Origin: Saturnia japonica
Taxonomy: Eukaryota > Arthropoda > Insecta > Lepidoptera > Saturniidae
Direction: 5' to 3'
Length of the DNA: 64,000 bases
Assembly (NCBI GenBank): GCA_033032175.1
Contig: CM065313.1
Coordinates: forward strand, 18,391,327-18,455,326
Positions within the stretch are counted from its first letter, which is position 1. Every line of letters starts with the position of its first letter. Of the stretch, positions 19,491 through 30,405 are shown piece after piece. The position numbers and the translations under genes were made by a program. The notes under the pieces are model-generated. The model had not been told where the DNA came from. It made no database searches and saw only the letters and a program-made list of their open reading frames with translations.

Positions 19491-21739
19491 AGGTGATACG
19501 ATTTCTTTCCTAACTGTATTTTTGCAAAATATAACATGGAGAGATATTTTTTATACGTAACTCGCTACCAACGTCTATATAACATCTGCTTGAAACGTTA
19601 TGAAATAGATAATTTGTAGTAAAACTAACTACTGAATTAACTTAAAATCAATTCAATCAATGTAATTTCTTTTTTACTTTTTATTTCTTTTTTCTGAAAT
19701 TGCCCCATGCACTTTCAAAACTATATTTTTCTAATTATGGATTAGTTCCATCTGGACTCATTAGTTAGAACTAGTTAGACTAATTTAATATGCTTTACTA
19801 ATTTTGTTTTAAAGTTAACTTTTATAAATATGCCTATACACTTAAAACTCATTACTGGTAAGTAAAAAGCCATTACAATATTTAAAGTGGAAACTTCGAA
19901 ATGGCAATAACAACTTTCATTGCCAATAAAATAGTTACCGTAAAAGATTTATGCTTCAAAGGAGCAGGCTTTTAAAGATTATTTATTAAATTAAAACTGT
20001 CTCCGTCTATTTACTATGAATCGTTTGTAAATTTACTGAGACGCAAAAAATGTGTTGTTGTATTTATTAGTACAAATAACCATATTATTGCTGATAGAAC
20101 TCTCCTGATTTATGACTCTGGGAATCTTTTAAATCTTGTACCAGCCTATTTATCGCTTCATCGCGGGACGTCTTTCACAAATTTCCAATTAGTACTCAAG
20201 GACTTTCCAATCTTCTATAAATACTTTATTATAAATTTGACCAGTCTACTACCTCTTTTGTATAAATGTTCGCTTACACATCGGTAGCATTCAATTCTTA
20301 GAGAAGTTTAAACAAAGCCAAGTGCATAGCTTACCAAGTGATATTAATTTTGGATCTACAAGCCTAACAGTGGTCAATAACATAAGTTACGTCATAAGAA
20401 TTAAGACGGACGCATATGATGATCTTAATGATATGATTAGTTTTTAAGATAAAGTAAATCGAGACTACACGTGGAGCTCGGTCAGTTAAAAAGTTTTTTT
20501 TTTCCAAAATTCCATACTCACCTATTTCACCTTCATTTCAAGGAGAACGATTTGCGAATGCGACAGAAACTTCAACTTATAGAAGTGTTTATTCAACAGC
20601 ATTCAAGGCTTCCATAATCATGGGTGAAGGTAAGTTAGATAAATAGAAATGTCATAAATCTTAGATGTATGTATCAAATTGATACAAAGTATAGCTTGCC
20701 AAACCCATAGATCTAAATAGCTTAAGAACAAAATTATAGTAATACTGTCCAGGCGACGATTTTCATTACGCCCGGCTTTACTGTGTCGTTATGTCGTTAA
20801 GTAATAAACTGATACGAATGTTTGTTGTAGAAAAGAGAACTGTCCGTTTGTACCAGCAAATATTTTCCAATTTAGCATTTGAAATTTTGGTAGTCGTTAC
20901 AAAAAAATGAATGAACTATTGTTAATTAAGAGTATTTAAAATATAAAGGATCTTAAAAAAGTATTAATGATAATTAAAACCACCACCAAGTTGGAAGAGA
21001 AGTGGTTTTCTGATATCTTTTTTGTTCATATAATATTTGTAATTGTTATTTCCTTCTGTAAATTCCTACTAAAATAAGAAAAAGAAGAGTAATTGTTACA
21101 AATCATTTGAAAATGACAGTGTTCGTGGACTTATTATAAGAAAAACCACGGGTATTGAATAGTGAAGCCATAAACAAGAGGTCAGTATCGACTAATCCCT
21201 GTTTACAGCTGTGCTATACTTAATCAGGCTTTCATTAAACTGAGGATAACCTCGAGTTACTGCGCTTATAAAACGTAAAATTATAAAGATAATTTATTTA
21301 ATTTAAATTTTATCTACTCTAAACTTGTTTATGGTCGCAATATCTTCCGTTTATTCCATAAATATTTTCAATTAAGAGCAATAAACGAGAATTGTTTTAT
21401 TTAAAACTTAAGTTGCCAAGGGAAAAAAATATTTGTCGAGAGGTACCTACACATTCGTCGTTAACACAGATAGTTAACTAGAGCTATAGAGAGTTATAGA
21501 GCTAGAGTTACAGAAGATATAAGGTCGTTGATAGGTGAGTGACGACCTTTATGAAGCATCGAACAAAAACGCAATGTGCACCTTTGCTAAAGGCAAACTG
21601 TCACAGAATCCTAGGCTCCTTAGATGGTATTATTATTCCTCGTGTTTGGGTAAGATTTAGTTATTTAAAAGTATATATCGTTGCTACTGTCCGGGAATCA
21701 TTACAAAAGGAGACGAAAGGGACCTTTCATACAAAATTT
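19491..21739. other. Upstream region of OR-B, nothing recognised
   Basis: AT-rich intergenic DNA left of the LINE remnant. It should include OR-B regulatory sequence, but no element can be defined by eye. Confidence 0.45.
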
Positions 21740-22980
21740 TCAAATTAATATAAAGCTAACTTAAACAATTATAGACCTATCAAGCTTATACCAATTTTAG
21801 CTAGAATATATGCAATAAACAAAAGTCTGTTAAATTTTATTCAAAAATATAATATAGATAATTAAACCTGAACAACATGGTTTTCAAGGTAGTAAATCCA
21901 CAACATTAGCCTGTTTCAATCTTGTTGCAAATTTATTGAAGGACCTATATCTAGGTAAGCCAGTAACGGTAATCTATTTTGACACCTCAAAGACATTTGA
22001 CTGTTTATCGCATAAGCTGTTGCTAGGTAAATTTGAAAAATATGGTATTCGTAGCCTCCCATTAAAATTGCTATAGACTTATTTGGAAAATAGGCAACAA
22101 TGTGTCGTGCTATCAAAGATAAATGCAAAAAAGAGGTTCAATCATATAAATGTAGTTGTAGGAAAAATAATTTCGGAGTACCGCAGGGTAGTATCCTGGG
22201 CCTGCAACTGTTTTAATTATACATAAATGTTCTTAGTGACACTACTTCTAGTCATTGTATACTATTTGCCGATGACATTTGCTTAATTATGAGATGAAAT
22301 AAATATTGTCACATTGACTTTAATGGTGACATTAATAATGCTATTGAAATAATTATAAAATGGGCTAATGAAAATAATCTGAGTGTTAATTGAACCAAAA
22401 CAAATATAAGCAATTTAGTACATACGAAAGGGTACATAAGGACATACACATTTGCTACATAGATACCGACTTAACGGACGTTGAAGAAACAACATTTTTA
22501 TGCTTTAGAATATATATATAGATATCTGAACTGGAAAGTCTGCATTGAAAAAGTATGTAGCAAAGTTCAAAGTTTTCTTTTTGTGCTGTACAAATTAAGA
22601 AAAACTTGTGCTCAAAAAACCGTATGGGCAGCGTATCACGGATACGTTGCTTCCGTATTAAACTATGGCCTAACACTATAGGGAAACTCTGCTGATGTAT
22701 TATTAAAAAATGTATTAAGGCAGTTGGTGGTATACCCCCCTGGGAGTTATGCAGGCCCTGTTTAAAAACCTACGTTTACTGACTTTGCCCCGCATGTACA
22801 TATATACTGGAGGCAGCTAAATTTGTTAAGAAATACCCAAAGTTGTTCAAAACAACTAAGGACATATTTCCCAGAAATACAAGGAATACTGGTAGAATCG
22901 TTTTGCCTAGAGCACCAGAAATGGCATTGTACTATAAGAACTGTTATGCTGTGTGTACGTCTATATAATTTATTATTATT
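21740..22980 (+). mobile_element. Degenerate Jockey/CR1-type LINE remnant
   Basis: Plus-strand reverse transcriptase pieces in changing frames: NNYRPI at 21765, PEQHGFQGSKSTT at 21870, VIYFDTSKTFDCLSHK at 21970 (normally a D-KAFD motif), VPQGSILG near 22180, FADDICLIM near 22265, then VCSKVQSFLFVLYKLRK and AAYHGYVASVLNYGLTL at 22555-22681, and PWE-C-LFKNLRLLTLP near 22740. Stops and frameshifts are many and no 5' ORF is seen. It lies in the intergenic space between the two OR genes. Confidence 0.75.
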
Positions 22981-23309
22981 ATAAGAGTGTCAATAAAACT
23001 ATATTCACATAACAATATTTTTTTATGCCAGATTCTTCACCAGTGCCCTATACATATAATAGATGTCTACCGAGATATTTAGAATAAACATTACATATAT
23101 ATAAATACAGTAATGAAATTGTTAATTAATTAAATATTAAGAACAATTAATGATTTCATATTATAGCTATGTAATAAATAAATTATATTAAACTAATTAA
23201 ATAACAAATATCATCATAAGTATTAAAGTAATTAATAATAGTTTAAATCTTAGAAAATTAAACAATGTTCAAGGTCAAAATAACAGCTTTTTAATAATGC
23301 ATATGAAAG

Positions 23310-23752
23310 TATATACGATACCTATAACAAAACACCCATTTGTAAACTTTTTGTCTGTCTGTTTGTTCCGGGTAATCTCCGAAACAGTTGGACCGATTAT
23401 GACGGAACTTTCACTGGGAGATATCTCATTTTATAAGGAGTAACTTAGGCTACTTTTATTTTAGTAAAAGAATTAGGGTTCCACGCAGTTATAAATCTAT
23501 TCAGGAAAATGACGAGGGCGCTTAAATGACTAATGCTGAGTAAATCATAAGAATCAAATTAATGCACTACATAATTGTAGATTGTAAAAAGATATATAAA
23601 AAAAGTCTACAGTCTTCTACAGATCAACCACAATAAGCATTTTTGTCTTTAAAATAACTGGGAGTGGCAGTAGCACGATTCGCGAATATGGCCGCGGTCG
23701 ATCGACGGCATTCTGTGATACACCCGAGCGCAGCCACGGGCACAGCTAGTTT
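23310..23752 (+). repeat. Helitron-like repeat family 1, copy 2
   Basis: Uninterrupted copy matching 3969-4645, ending GAGCGCAGCCACGGGCACAG-CTAGT. No coding capacity. Confidence 0.6.
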
Positions 23753-24570
23753 AGGAATAAAAAAAAAGAAAAAATCACTATTACTTATAGCTGGTACTAT
23801 CAATATTTTCACGTCAATCTTGTTAACAGAAGGATTAAATTTATTCAAAGTATAACCCCGGCTCCACACATTGGCCCCAACGTTCGCGAACCACCTAATT
23901 TAAGCGCATGAAGCATCCACACGTTGACGCCAACGATGGTGCCGAATTGTGACGAACTGTTTTAACGAGAAAAACTTAAATTTTTAAAAAAGATTTTTAA
24001 TACACACTCTAATATAAAATTGTTTAAACGTATGCACAATAGCTTATAATTATTAAAGGAAGAGATTCAGTAAGTGTTTGCTGATTCGCGGTCCGATCCC
24101 TACATAATGATAGTCTAGAGCTAGAAGTGCTGATTAGGTACCTATTCATCAATAGTCACAGTCGAGGGATATAACAGAACGCTGGGGCCATTTTTTGGGA
24201 GCCACTGTAACTGTTTTAATAATTTTTTTGTAATACAATTTTTTCTCTGTAGCATCCAGCAGACTAATTATAGACGGATTAGTTTCTCTCTCCCGTTAAG
24301 GCGCTTAATTTATTGTCGCTAGCTCTAGCTAACTAGACAGTTTTATAATTAGTAGCACAGTATAAACCTATATAAGAAATATTAATTAATAGATGTTGCC
24401 GGCTTTGCTATGCGTGTTTTTTAAAATCTATGTATATATTAAATGATTGAGATTTGTCGTTGTGCGGGCATCACGCAGAAACTGCAGTGTATATTTTGAT
24501 TCTTTTTGTTTTACTCCTGGTCATGGCATCTTCATTCAATAAAAAGTTATTAAAGTTTTAAGAAACTATA

Positions 24571-25864
24571 GGGTCCGCCATCTAACGTTTTTTTTTCAAC
24601 TAGTGCGTATTTCGTGAATGGTAACTTTTACCTCATGTCTGATTTGACAGATAATTAGTTTTATCCTTCCGCTGAATGAATATGGTTGTGTATACGTTTG
24701 AACAACGCTGGGAAATATTGCGACATTACTTTGAAAATCATGGTAATGTTGCAGAATGTGTGCGTAAATTGCCTACGGATTTTGGAAGAAGAGAAGCACC
24801 GTCAGCTCCGTATGTTCGTTATCTCGTAAAAAAAGTGAAAGAAACTGGCATCTTCATCGATAAACCAAAGCGTGAAAAGCCAAAAACGTGCGTAGATCCG
24901 ACATTATTGCTGCTGTAGCAGAAAATGTGCGTGAAGCGCCATCAACATCAATTCAACGTCGTTCTCAACAATTGAACATTTCGGAGACATCATTGAGACG
25001 AATTTTGCATAAAGACCTTGGTATGACGCCATACAAAGTCCAATTGGTTCAGGAGTTGTAGCCAACTGACCATCCAATGCATTTTCGCTTCGCTAAGTGG
25101 GCCTGCGATCGACTTACAGAAGATGCCGATTTTGCCAAAAAAATCATCTTTTCAGATGAAGCTCATTTTGATCTTGGCGGGTATGTAAACAAGCAAAATT
25201 GTCGCATTTGGGGCACAGAAAACCCGCACGCATACATTGAAAAGCCGACGCACCCAAAACGAGTCACTGTTTGGTGCGGATTTTGGTCCAGAGGTATAAT
25301 TGGGCCATTTTTTTTTCGAAAATGAGCAAGGAGTGGCCGTTACAGTCAATGGCGATCGTTATCGGGCCATGTTGAACGAATTTTTGTTCATAAAATTGAA
25401 GAGGAGGATATTGGTAACATTTGGTTTCAACAGGACGGCGCTACGTGCCACACAGCCGAGGCTACACTCTATGTTTTGCGCCCTGTTTTTGAAGATCGCA
25501 TTATCAGCCGCAGAGCTGATGTTGTTTGGCCACCTCGGAGCTGCGATTTGACACCGTTGGACTATTATTTGTGGCGTGCCTCAAAGATAAGTGTTACGCC
25601 GACAAGCCAGAGACAATTGACGCTTTAAAGGACAATATTCGTGAAGCCATTGGTGAAATACAGATGCACACAATCGATAATGTGCTTAAAAATTGGACCG
25701 ATCGTGTAGACTACTGCATGGCCAGCCGAGGCAGCCATTTGAATGAAATTATTTTTCATTATTAACCGGAAGGATTGTACTTACAAATAAAAAAAGAAAT
25801 TTGAGAAAATATTCAGTAGTTTTTTTAAATAGCATTTCCAAAAAAAAAGTTATCTGGCACACCC
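24571..25864 (+). mobile_element. Broken mariner-type DNA transposon with terminal inverted repeats
   Basis: Left end GGGTCCGCCATCTAACGTTT at 24571 and right end, read in reverse, GGGTGTGCCAGATAACTTTT ending at 25864 form imperfect inverted repeats. TA precedes the left end; the right flank reads GTTA, so the TA duplication is not clean. It contains a decayed transposase. Confidence 0.75.
24676..25765 (+). pseudogene. Mariner-type transposase, DD41D spacing, disabled
   Basis: Pieces in three frames: N-terminal helix-turn-helix from MVVYTFEQRWEILRHYFENH, SIQRRSQQLNISETSLRRIL, first catalytic D in IFSDEAHFDLGGYVNKQNCR (about 25160), second D in FQQDGATCHTA (about 25435), third D in LTPLDYY with 41 residues between the last two. 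Lesions: frameshift near 24890, TAG near 25059, frameshift at a T-run near 25312, and further frameshifts near 25390-25550. It is related to, but clearly different from, the intact transposase at 60.7 kb. Confidence 0.8.
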
Positions 25865-25867
25865 GTT

Positions 25868-25934
25868 ATGATTTTTAAAAGCATTACACGTTCGTCTGTC
25901 GTACACGCGAGCGAAGCCGCGGGCACAGCTAGTA
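25868..25934 (+). repeat. Helitron-like 3' end fragment
   Basis: CGCGAGCGAAGCCGCGGGC then ACAGCTAGT directly after the broken mariner; the same terminus as family 1. The rest of the repeat is not recognised. Confidence 0.45.
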
Positions 25935-26099
25935 TCATTATAAAATTGGTCCTACATCTTATTTCTTAGTCAACTTGTATGTTTTTTTTATATAAATATA
26001 TTAAAACGACACTTATTTACTGGCTGCACTTTGGGGTATTATTTAGGAAAACCGAAGGTTTTGTCTGTGCAGTACAGAATCAGATTATCTAGATAAAAA

Positions 26100-26500
26100 T
26101 CATTGCAGATATAGCCTGAAGGATGGTACCATCGACCTTTTGCTGTCTATGTCGCCGTCCGGGAAAAACTGTTAGGCATATAACTTCTGGTTGTTCCGTG
26201 CTTGCCAACACTGAGTACTTGCACAGTCACAACCGAGCAACCAGGATCTCCTTTTGAAGTACGGGCTCATAGAAGAGAGTACCATATTGCCAGTACGATT
26301 CAGAACCTGTGCTTGAGAATGACCGCGCACTGTTCTACTGGGATCGATCTGACAGAACAATTACAGCAAATAAGCTCGACATAGTGTTACCGGATCGTGT
26401 GTAATCAAAGGCATTTCTCGTGGATGTCAGCATCACTTCTGACGAAACTCTCGTAAAAGTTTTCAGCTAAGTATCAGAGTTGACCATTGAATTGTATAAC
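26100..26500 (+). pseudogene. Fragment of non-LTR retroelement C-terminal region
   Basis: Discontinuous frame reading like EPVLENDRALFYWDRS, TITANKLDIVLPDRV and KAFLVDVSITSDETLVKVFS with stops. I recognise this pattern from lepidopteran retroelement-encoded proteins, but the clade is not clear. It sits 300 bp left of the errantivirus. Confidence 0.45.
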
Positions 26501-26794
26501 AATATTATAATAATCTTTTTACCATTGTCACTAAAAAAGGGCATTTTATTCATTGATAACAGTAGATAAAACACTCTTTTACTCACAAGAGAATAAAAAC
26601 CTTTTAAATTTAGAACAAGCACAAATTATATAAATTATGTATAAAAAATGGAACGTATACGTGATAAAACTGAATTTATTTATTTATTTACTTAGATCGC
26701 CAACAGAATCAACATCAACACGTCTATATAACAAATAACAGCTATATAAACTAAAAACAATCACAAGCAAATATAAATAATGTTTAAAGTAGGT

Positions 26795-27102
26795 AGTTAT
26801 GCAGTCTGTACCCTCTCTTATTACGTCTTGTTAATTGGTACATACGTTAGAAATGCTGATGTTACGTTTTTAACCCATATTATGTCTGCAAACTACTGAT
26901 AGACACCTGGTGTTTTGACTGAATGTATTGCGACATATTTCTCATTATTTCATAGTAAACAGCCCCACTTTGTGTTTATAGAATAAGAGTTTATAAAAGA
27001 GACATTTGTAACAAATAAAAGCATTCTTAATAAAGCTTCTTGAGAATCAGTCTTGTCTTAGACTTTTTAAAAAACCCTCGGCAGTGCTCCCGAAATTTAA
27101 CT
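26795..27102 (+). repeat. 5' LTR of errantivirus
   Basis: 308 bp, AGTTATGCAG ... AATTTAACT. It has a TATA-like TTTATAAAAG near 26991 and AATAAA at 27014 and 27029. Same length and, by eye, same sequence as the 3' LTR. Confidence 0.95.
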
Positions 27103-27120
27103 GGCGCAGCCGGTAGGATA
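27102..27120 (+). promoter_or_regulatory. Primer-binding site, tRNA-Ser type
   Basis: TGGCGCAGCCGGTAGGAT begins at the last base of the 5' LTR. It is one base from the tRNA-Ser complement used by 17.6/297-group elements as I recall it. Confidence 0.75.
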
Positions 27121-27366
27121 CTCAATCAACAATAAAAGTCTGTGTTCGAGTCTTACAAATCGGTCTCATGTGCAGATTTTGAGTATCTACGAACCAATAA
27201 ATAAGTTAACGTCGGGTTCCGCATCTATTTCCGAGAGATCCTGTCCTAAAAGCGAAAGCAGCTATACGGCAAGACATGGGAACGAGCAGACTGTAAGTGA
27301 CCATTTTTACAATCCTTGTCTCGTCCTTGTTATTTTCTGTGGTTGTATTTTTCGTTGGACATTGTT

Positions 27367-27480
27367 ATAATTTTCAAACAAAAATCGTTGAAAATTATTT
27401 AACAAATTTTTATAATTTTCAAACAAACATCGTTGAAAATTATTTTTCATAATTTTCGAATAAAAATCGTCGAAAGTTAT
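27367..27480 (+). repeat. Three tandem hairpins in errantivirus leader
   Basis: Arms ATAATTTTCAA/TTGAAAATTAT at 27367-27377/27388-27398 and 27412-27422/27433-27443, then ATAATTTTCGA/TCGAAAGTTAT at 27449-27459/27470-27480. All have 10-base loops ending ATCG. In the third, an A-T pair is replaced by G-C and one pair becomes T-G, so pairing is kept. Confidence 0.8.
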
Positions 27481-27499
27481 TTGACTTCATAGATTATAA

Positions 27500-27690
27500 G
27501 ATATTGAGAAATATTAATAATAAATATTAATTTTGAGAATTTTAATTTGATAATTTTAATTTCGATAATTTTAATTTTGAGAATTTTGATTTTGATAATT
27601 TTGTTATAAGATTTATTTTGTGAATTTTATTTTGAAAATATTATTTTGTGAATTTTAATTTTGTGAATTTTACTTTGTGTGTGTTTAATT
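27500..27690 (+). repeat. AT-rich short tandem motif upstream of gag
   Basis: GAATTTTAATTTTGATAATT-like units repeated many times with variations up to the gag ATG at 27709. Low complexity; no ORF. Confidence 0.75.
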
Positions 27691-27708
27691 AAATAAATAC
27701 AATTCAAA

Positions 27709-30405
27709 ATGCAACGCAACAATGAATCAACAATTCAATTAGTATCAAAAGAACTTTTAAGTTTAATTCCCAAGTACGATGGTGATCAAAATACTTTAAA
27801 TTTATTTATTAAAAAAAGTGAATATATAATCAGAAATTTTAGCGGATCAAACAATGTTGTTCAAACTACATATGTGTTTCATGCTATAACTAGTAGATTA
27901 TGTGGTAAAGCCGCTGCTCTACTAAGTGAAAGAGAAGACATAACAACTTGGGAACAATTAAGAGCTGTTTTGATTCAACATTTTGGTGATCCTAGATCGG
28001 AAGAGTGTGTGGCAATTGAGTTGGAAAATTTAAAAATTAAAGTTGGTGAAACATATACGCAATTTTGTAACAGGATACAACAAACACGCTGCACCCTCTT
28101 CTCCAAGGTCAATTTATTAACTGATGAAGGCCTCAAAGCCGCTAAAATGATTATCTATAATAATATGTGCTTGAATGTATTTTTATATAATTTACCAGAG
28201 GATTTAATTCGAATTGTGCGACTTAAAGGTTGTACCGTTTTAGAAAACGCACTAAGTGTTGTCATGGAGGAGGTCAATTTTCAATATCAGTACAATTCTA
28301 AAAATAAAAATAAATCTAATATTAAACCAGTTCAACAATTTTTCACGCCTACTTTAACAAATAATTTTAATAACAATTTCAAACCTCAACCTGCATTTGT
28401 GCCAAATACATTTAATTCCGGACAACAAAATTTTAAATTCGGAATTCCATACCAAACACAAAATAATTTTAAACCGTATAATAATAATTTTAAATTCGGT
28501 ATTCCAAATCAAAATGTACAATTCAGACCTAACCTAAACCAACAAGGATATAAACCAAATTTTGGAAATAATAATTTTAAATTCGGTATTCCTAATCAAC
28601 AAGGGTTCAAACCACAATTTAACAATACACAAAACCGACCTAATTTCAACATGCCAAATCAACAATTTAAATTTGGTATACCACCACAAAATCAACCTCA
28701 ACGTAATCCACCTCAATTTCAGGCAAGCGATGTGTCAATGCGCACAGCTCGTCCTATTAAACAAAATAGTAATGCTGATGCTCTATCACGAATTAAATTA
28801 AATATATTAAAGGACGATATGTCCTTACGAGTAAACGTGAGTGACACTGAACGATCTGAGAGTCCAATACTAATTTCAGACTCATCAGAAACGTTAACTA
28901 TTCCTTCAGATTCCGATAAGACTTTAACTCACCCAATTCGTTCTCCTTCATCCAGTACTATTACTGCCTGTTCATTACCGGAAACCATACATTCTGCTGA
29001 AGATATTGATACGAATGGTATTCCCATTATTGAAGAAGCCATCGACACAAAACCTAATCAAATCCTTATTTTTACTTGGAACAGAAACCAATTATCAATA
29101 AAAGACTTATCACATGAAAAACAAAAAATTTTGGAAATACATTTACCTGTAAACAACACTAACCTTGTTAAGAAATTTCTTTTAGAATATATAAAACCTA
29201 AAATTAAATATTTCTTTTACTTTGAGAGCGAAATTCACCGTAAACAATTTACAAATGCCGTGATAAAACTATTTGAAAAAGATACCGTCAAAATATATGA
29301 ATGTACTAAAAGAGTTATATACTTAGGTGATGAAAAAGAGCAACGTGCCACTATACTTGCTTATCATCAAGGTAAAACAAGTCACCGTGGAATCAAAGAA
29401 ACTCTTATGAAATTAAAGCGTAATTATTTTTGGACAAATATGGATATAACAGTCGCTTCTGTAATCAATTCTTGTGGAACTTGTAAAACTCTAAAATATG
29501 ATCGCAAACCTTTAAAACCAGAATTAATGTTAACGCAAACTCAAACAAAACCTTTTGCTGAAATATTTATAGATATATTCTCTATAGAAGGAAGCTACTT
29601 CCTTACCATAATAGATGCTTTCAGTAAACTAGGTCAGGCTTTTGAAATATCCAATCGCTCTACACCTGAAGTAGTTCGTGCCTTAATTAAATTTTTCTCA
29701 TTTTATGGCGTACCAAATAAGATCAGTGCTGATTCTGGTACTGAATTCAACAATACACTTTTAAAAGAAACATTACAATTTTATAAAATAGAATTACACA
29801 TAAGCACTCCACATAATCCTAATTCTATGGGTTTAATTGAAAGATTCCATTCAACTATTTTAGAAATATATCGTATCGCTAAATATGAACATAAAATAAC
29901 TGACGCGGCTAACGTTATGACTTATGCAATTATGTCATACAATCAAACCATTCACTCAACGACTGGTCTTACACCATTTGAAGTAGTTTTTGGACACACT
30001 GATTCTAATAGTACTTTTGAAGTAAACTTTAACAAACAATATACGCAACAATTAGTAAACGATCATATGAAACGAACGAAATATCTTTATAAATATTTAA
30101 CAGACAAAGTAATTGAAAATAAAGAAAAGATTAAAACAAAACGTGGTGGTGAAACATCATTTGATATTCAAGAAGAGGACACTATATTTGTAAAAGGTGT
30201 TAATACAAGGCGAAGTAAAGATAAACCGCGTTATCAAAAAGCACAAGTATATGGTAAAATTGACAGAAATATCTGTCCTGTAAAAATGAAAACTCGAAAA
30301 ACAAACGTGCCTATTAAGGATATAAAACGACCTTCGCAGGTACCTCCTCGGGCTCCTGGCTCTGATCATCAGGATTCACGCCCTTCAACTTCACAGAATC
30401 GATAA
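27709..30405 (+). CDS. Gag-integrase fusion ORF of errantivirus (internal deletion)
   Basis: 898 aa. Residues 1-about 350 are Gag: capsid-like helices (WEQLRAVLIQHFGDPRSEE), then an Asn/Gln/Phe-rich tail with four FKFGIP repeats and no CCHC knuckle. At about residue 353 the text passes from Gag C-terminus (DVSMRTARPIKQN) directly to the RNase H C-terminus (NADALSRI). Protease, RT and nearly all RNase H are missing, without loss of frame. Integrase follows: zinc region YHQ...SHRG...CGTCK near 551-575, catalytic D622, D675 (SADSGTEFN) and E711 (LIERFHS), a DD35E core. Gag should form particles and integrase could act on cDNA; this copy has no polymerase of its own. Confidence 0.9.
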   Translation: MQRNNESTIQLVSKELLSLIPKYDGDQNTLNLFIKKSEYIIRNFSGSNNVVQTTYVFHAITSRLCGKAAALLSEREDITTWEQLRAVLIQHFGDPRSEECVAIELENLKIKVGETYTQFCNRIQQTRCTLFSKVNLLTDEGLKAAKMIIYNNMCLNVFLYNLPEDLIRIVRLKGCTVLENALSVVMEEVNFQYQYNSKNKNKSNIKPVQQFFTPTLTNNFNNNFKPQPAFVPNTFNSGQQNFKFGIPYQTQNNFKPYNNNFKFGIPNQNVQFRPNLNQQGYKPNFGNNNFKFGIPNQQGFKPQFNNTQNRPNFNMPNQQFKFGIPPQNQPQRNPPQFQASDVSMRTARPIKQNSNADALSRIKLNILKDDMSLRVNVSDTERSESPILISDSSETLTIPSDSDKTLTHPIRSPSSSTITACSLPETIHSAEDIDTNGIPIIEEAIDTKPNQILIFTWNRNQLSIKDLSHEKQKILEIHLPVNNTNLVKKFLLEYIKPKIKYFFYFESEIHRKQFTNAVIKLFEKDTVKIYECTKRVIYLGDEKEQRATILAYHQGKTSHRGIKETLMKLKRNYFWTNMDITVASVINSCGTCKTLKYDRKPLKPELMLTQTQTKPFAEIFIDIFSIEGSYFLTIIDAFSKLGQAFEISNRSTPEVVRALIKFFSFYGVPNKISADSGTEFNNTLLKETLQFYKIELHISTPHNPNSMGLIERFHSTILEIYRIAKYEHKITDAANVMTYAIMSYNQTIHSTTGLTPFEVVFGHTDSNSTFEVNFNKQYTQQLVNDHMKRTKYLYKYLTDKVIENKEKIKTKRGGETSFDIQEEDTIFVKGVNTRRSKDKPRYQKAQVYGKIDRNICPVKMKTRKTNVPIKDIKRPSQVPPRAPGSDHQDSRPSTSQNR
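28760..28785 (+). other. Deletion junction removing protease-RT-RNase H
   Basis: Point where the Gag-type sequence meets the end of RNase H. The local bases are A-rich (AAACAAAATAGT), so a short shared run could have guided a template jump. The exact breakpoint cannot be fixed without an undeleted relative. Confidence 0.7.
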
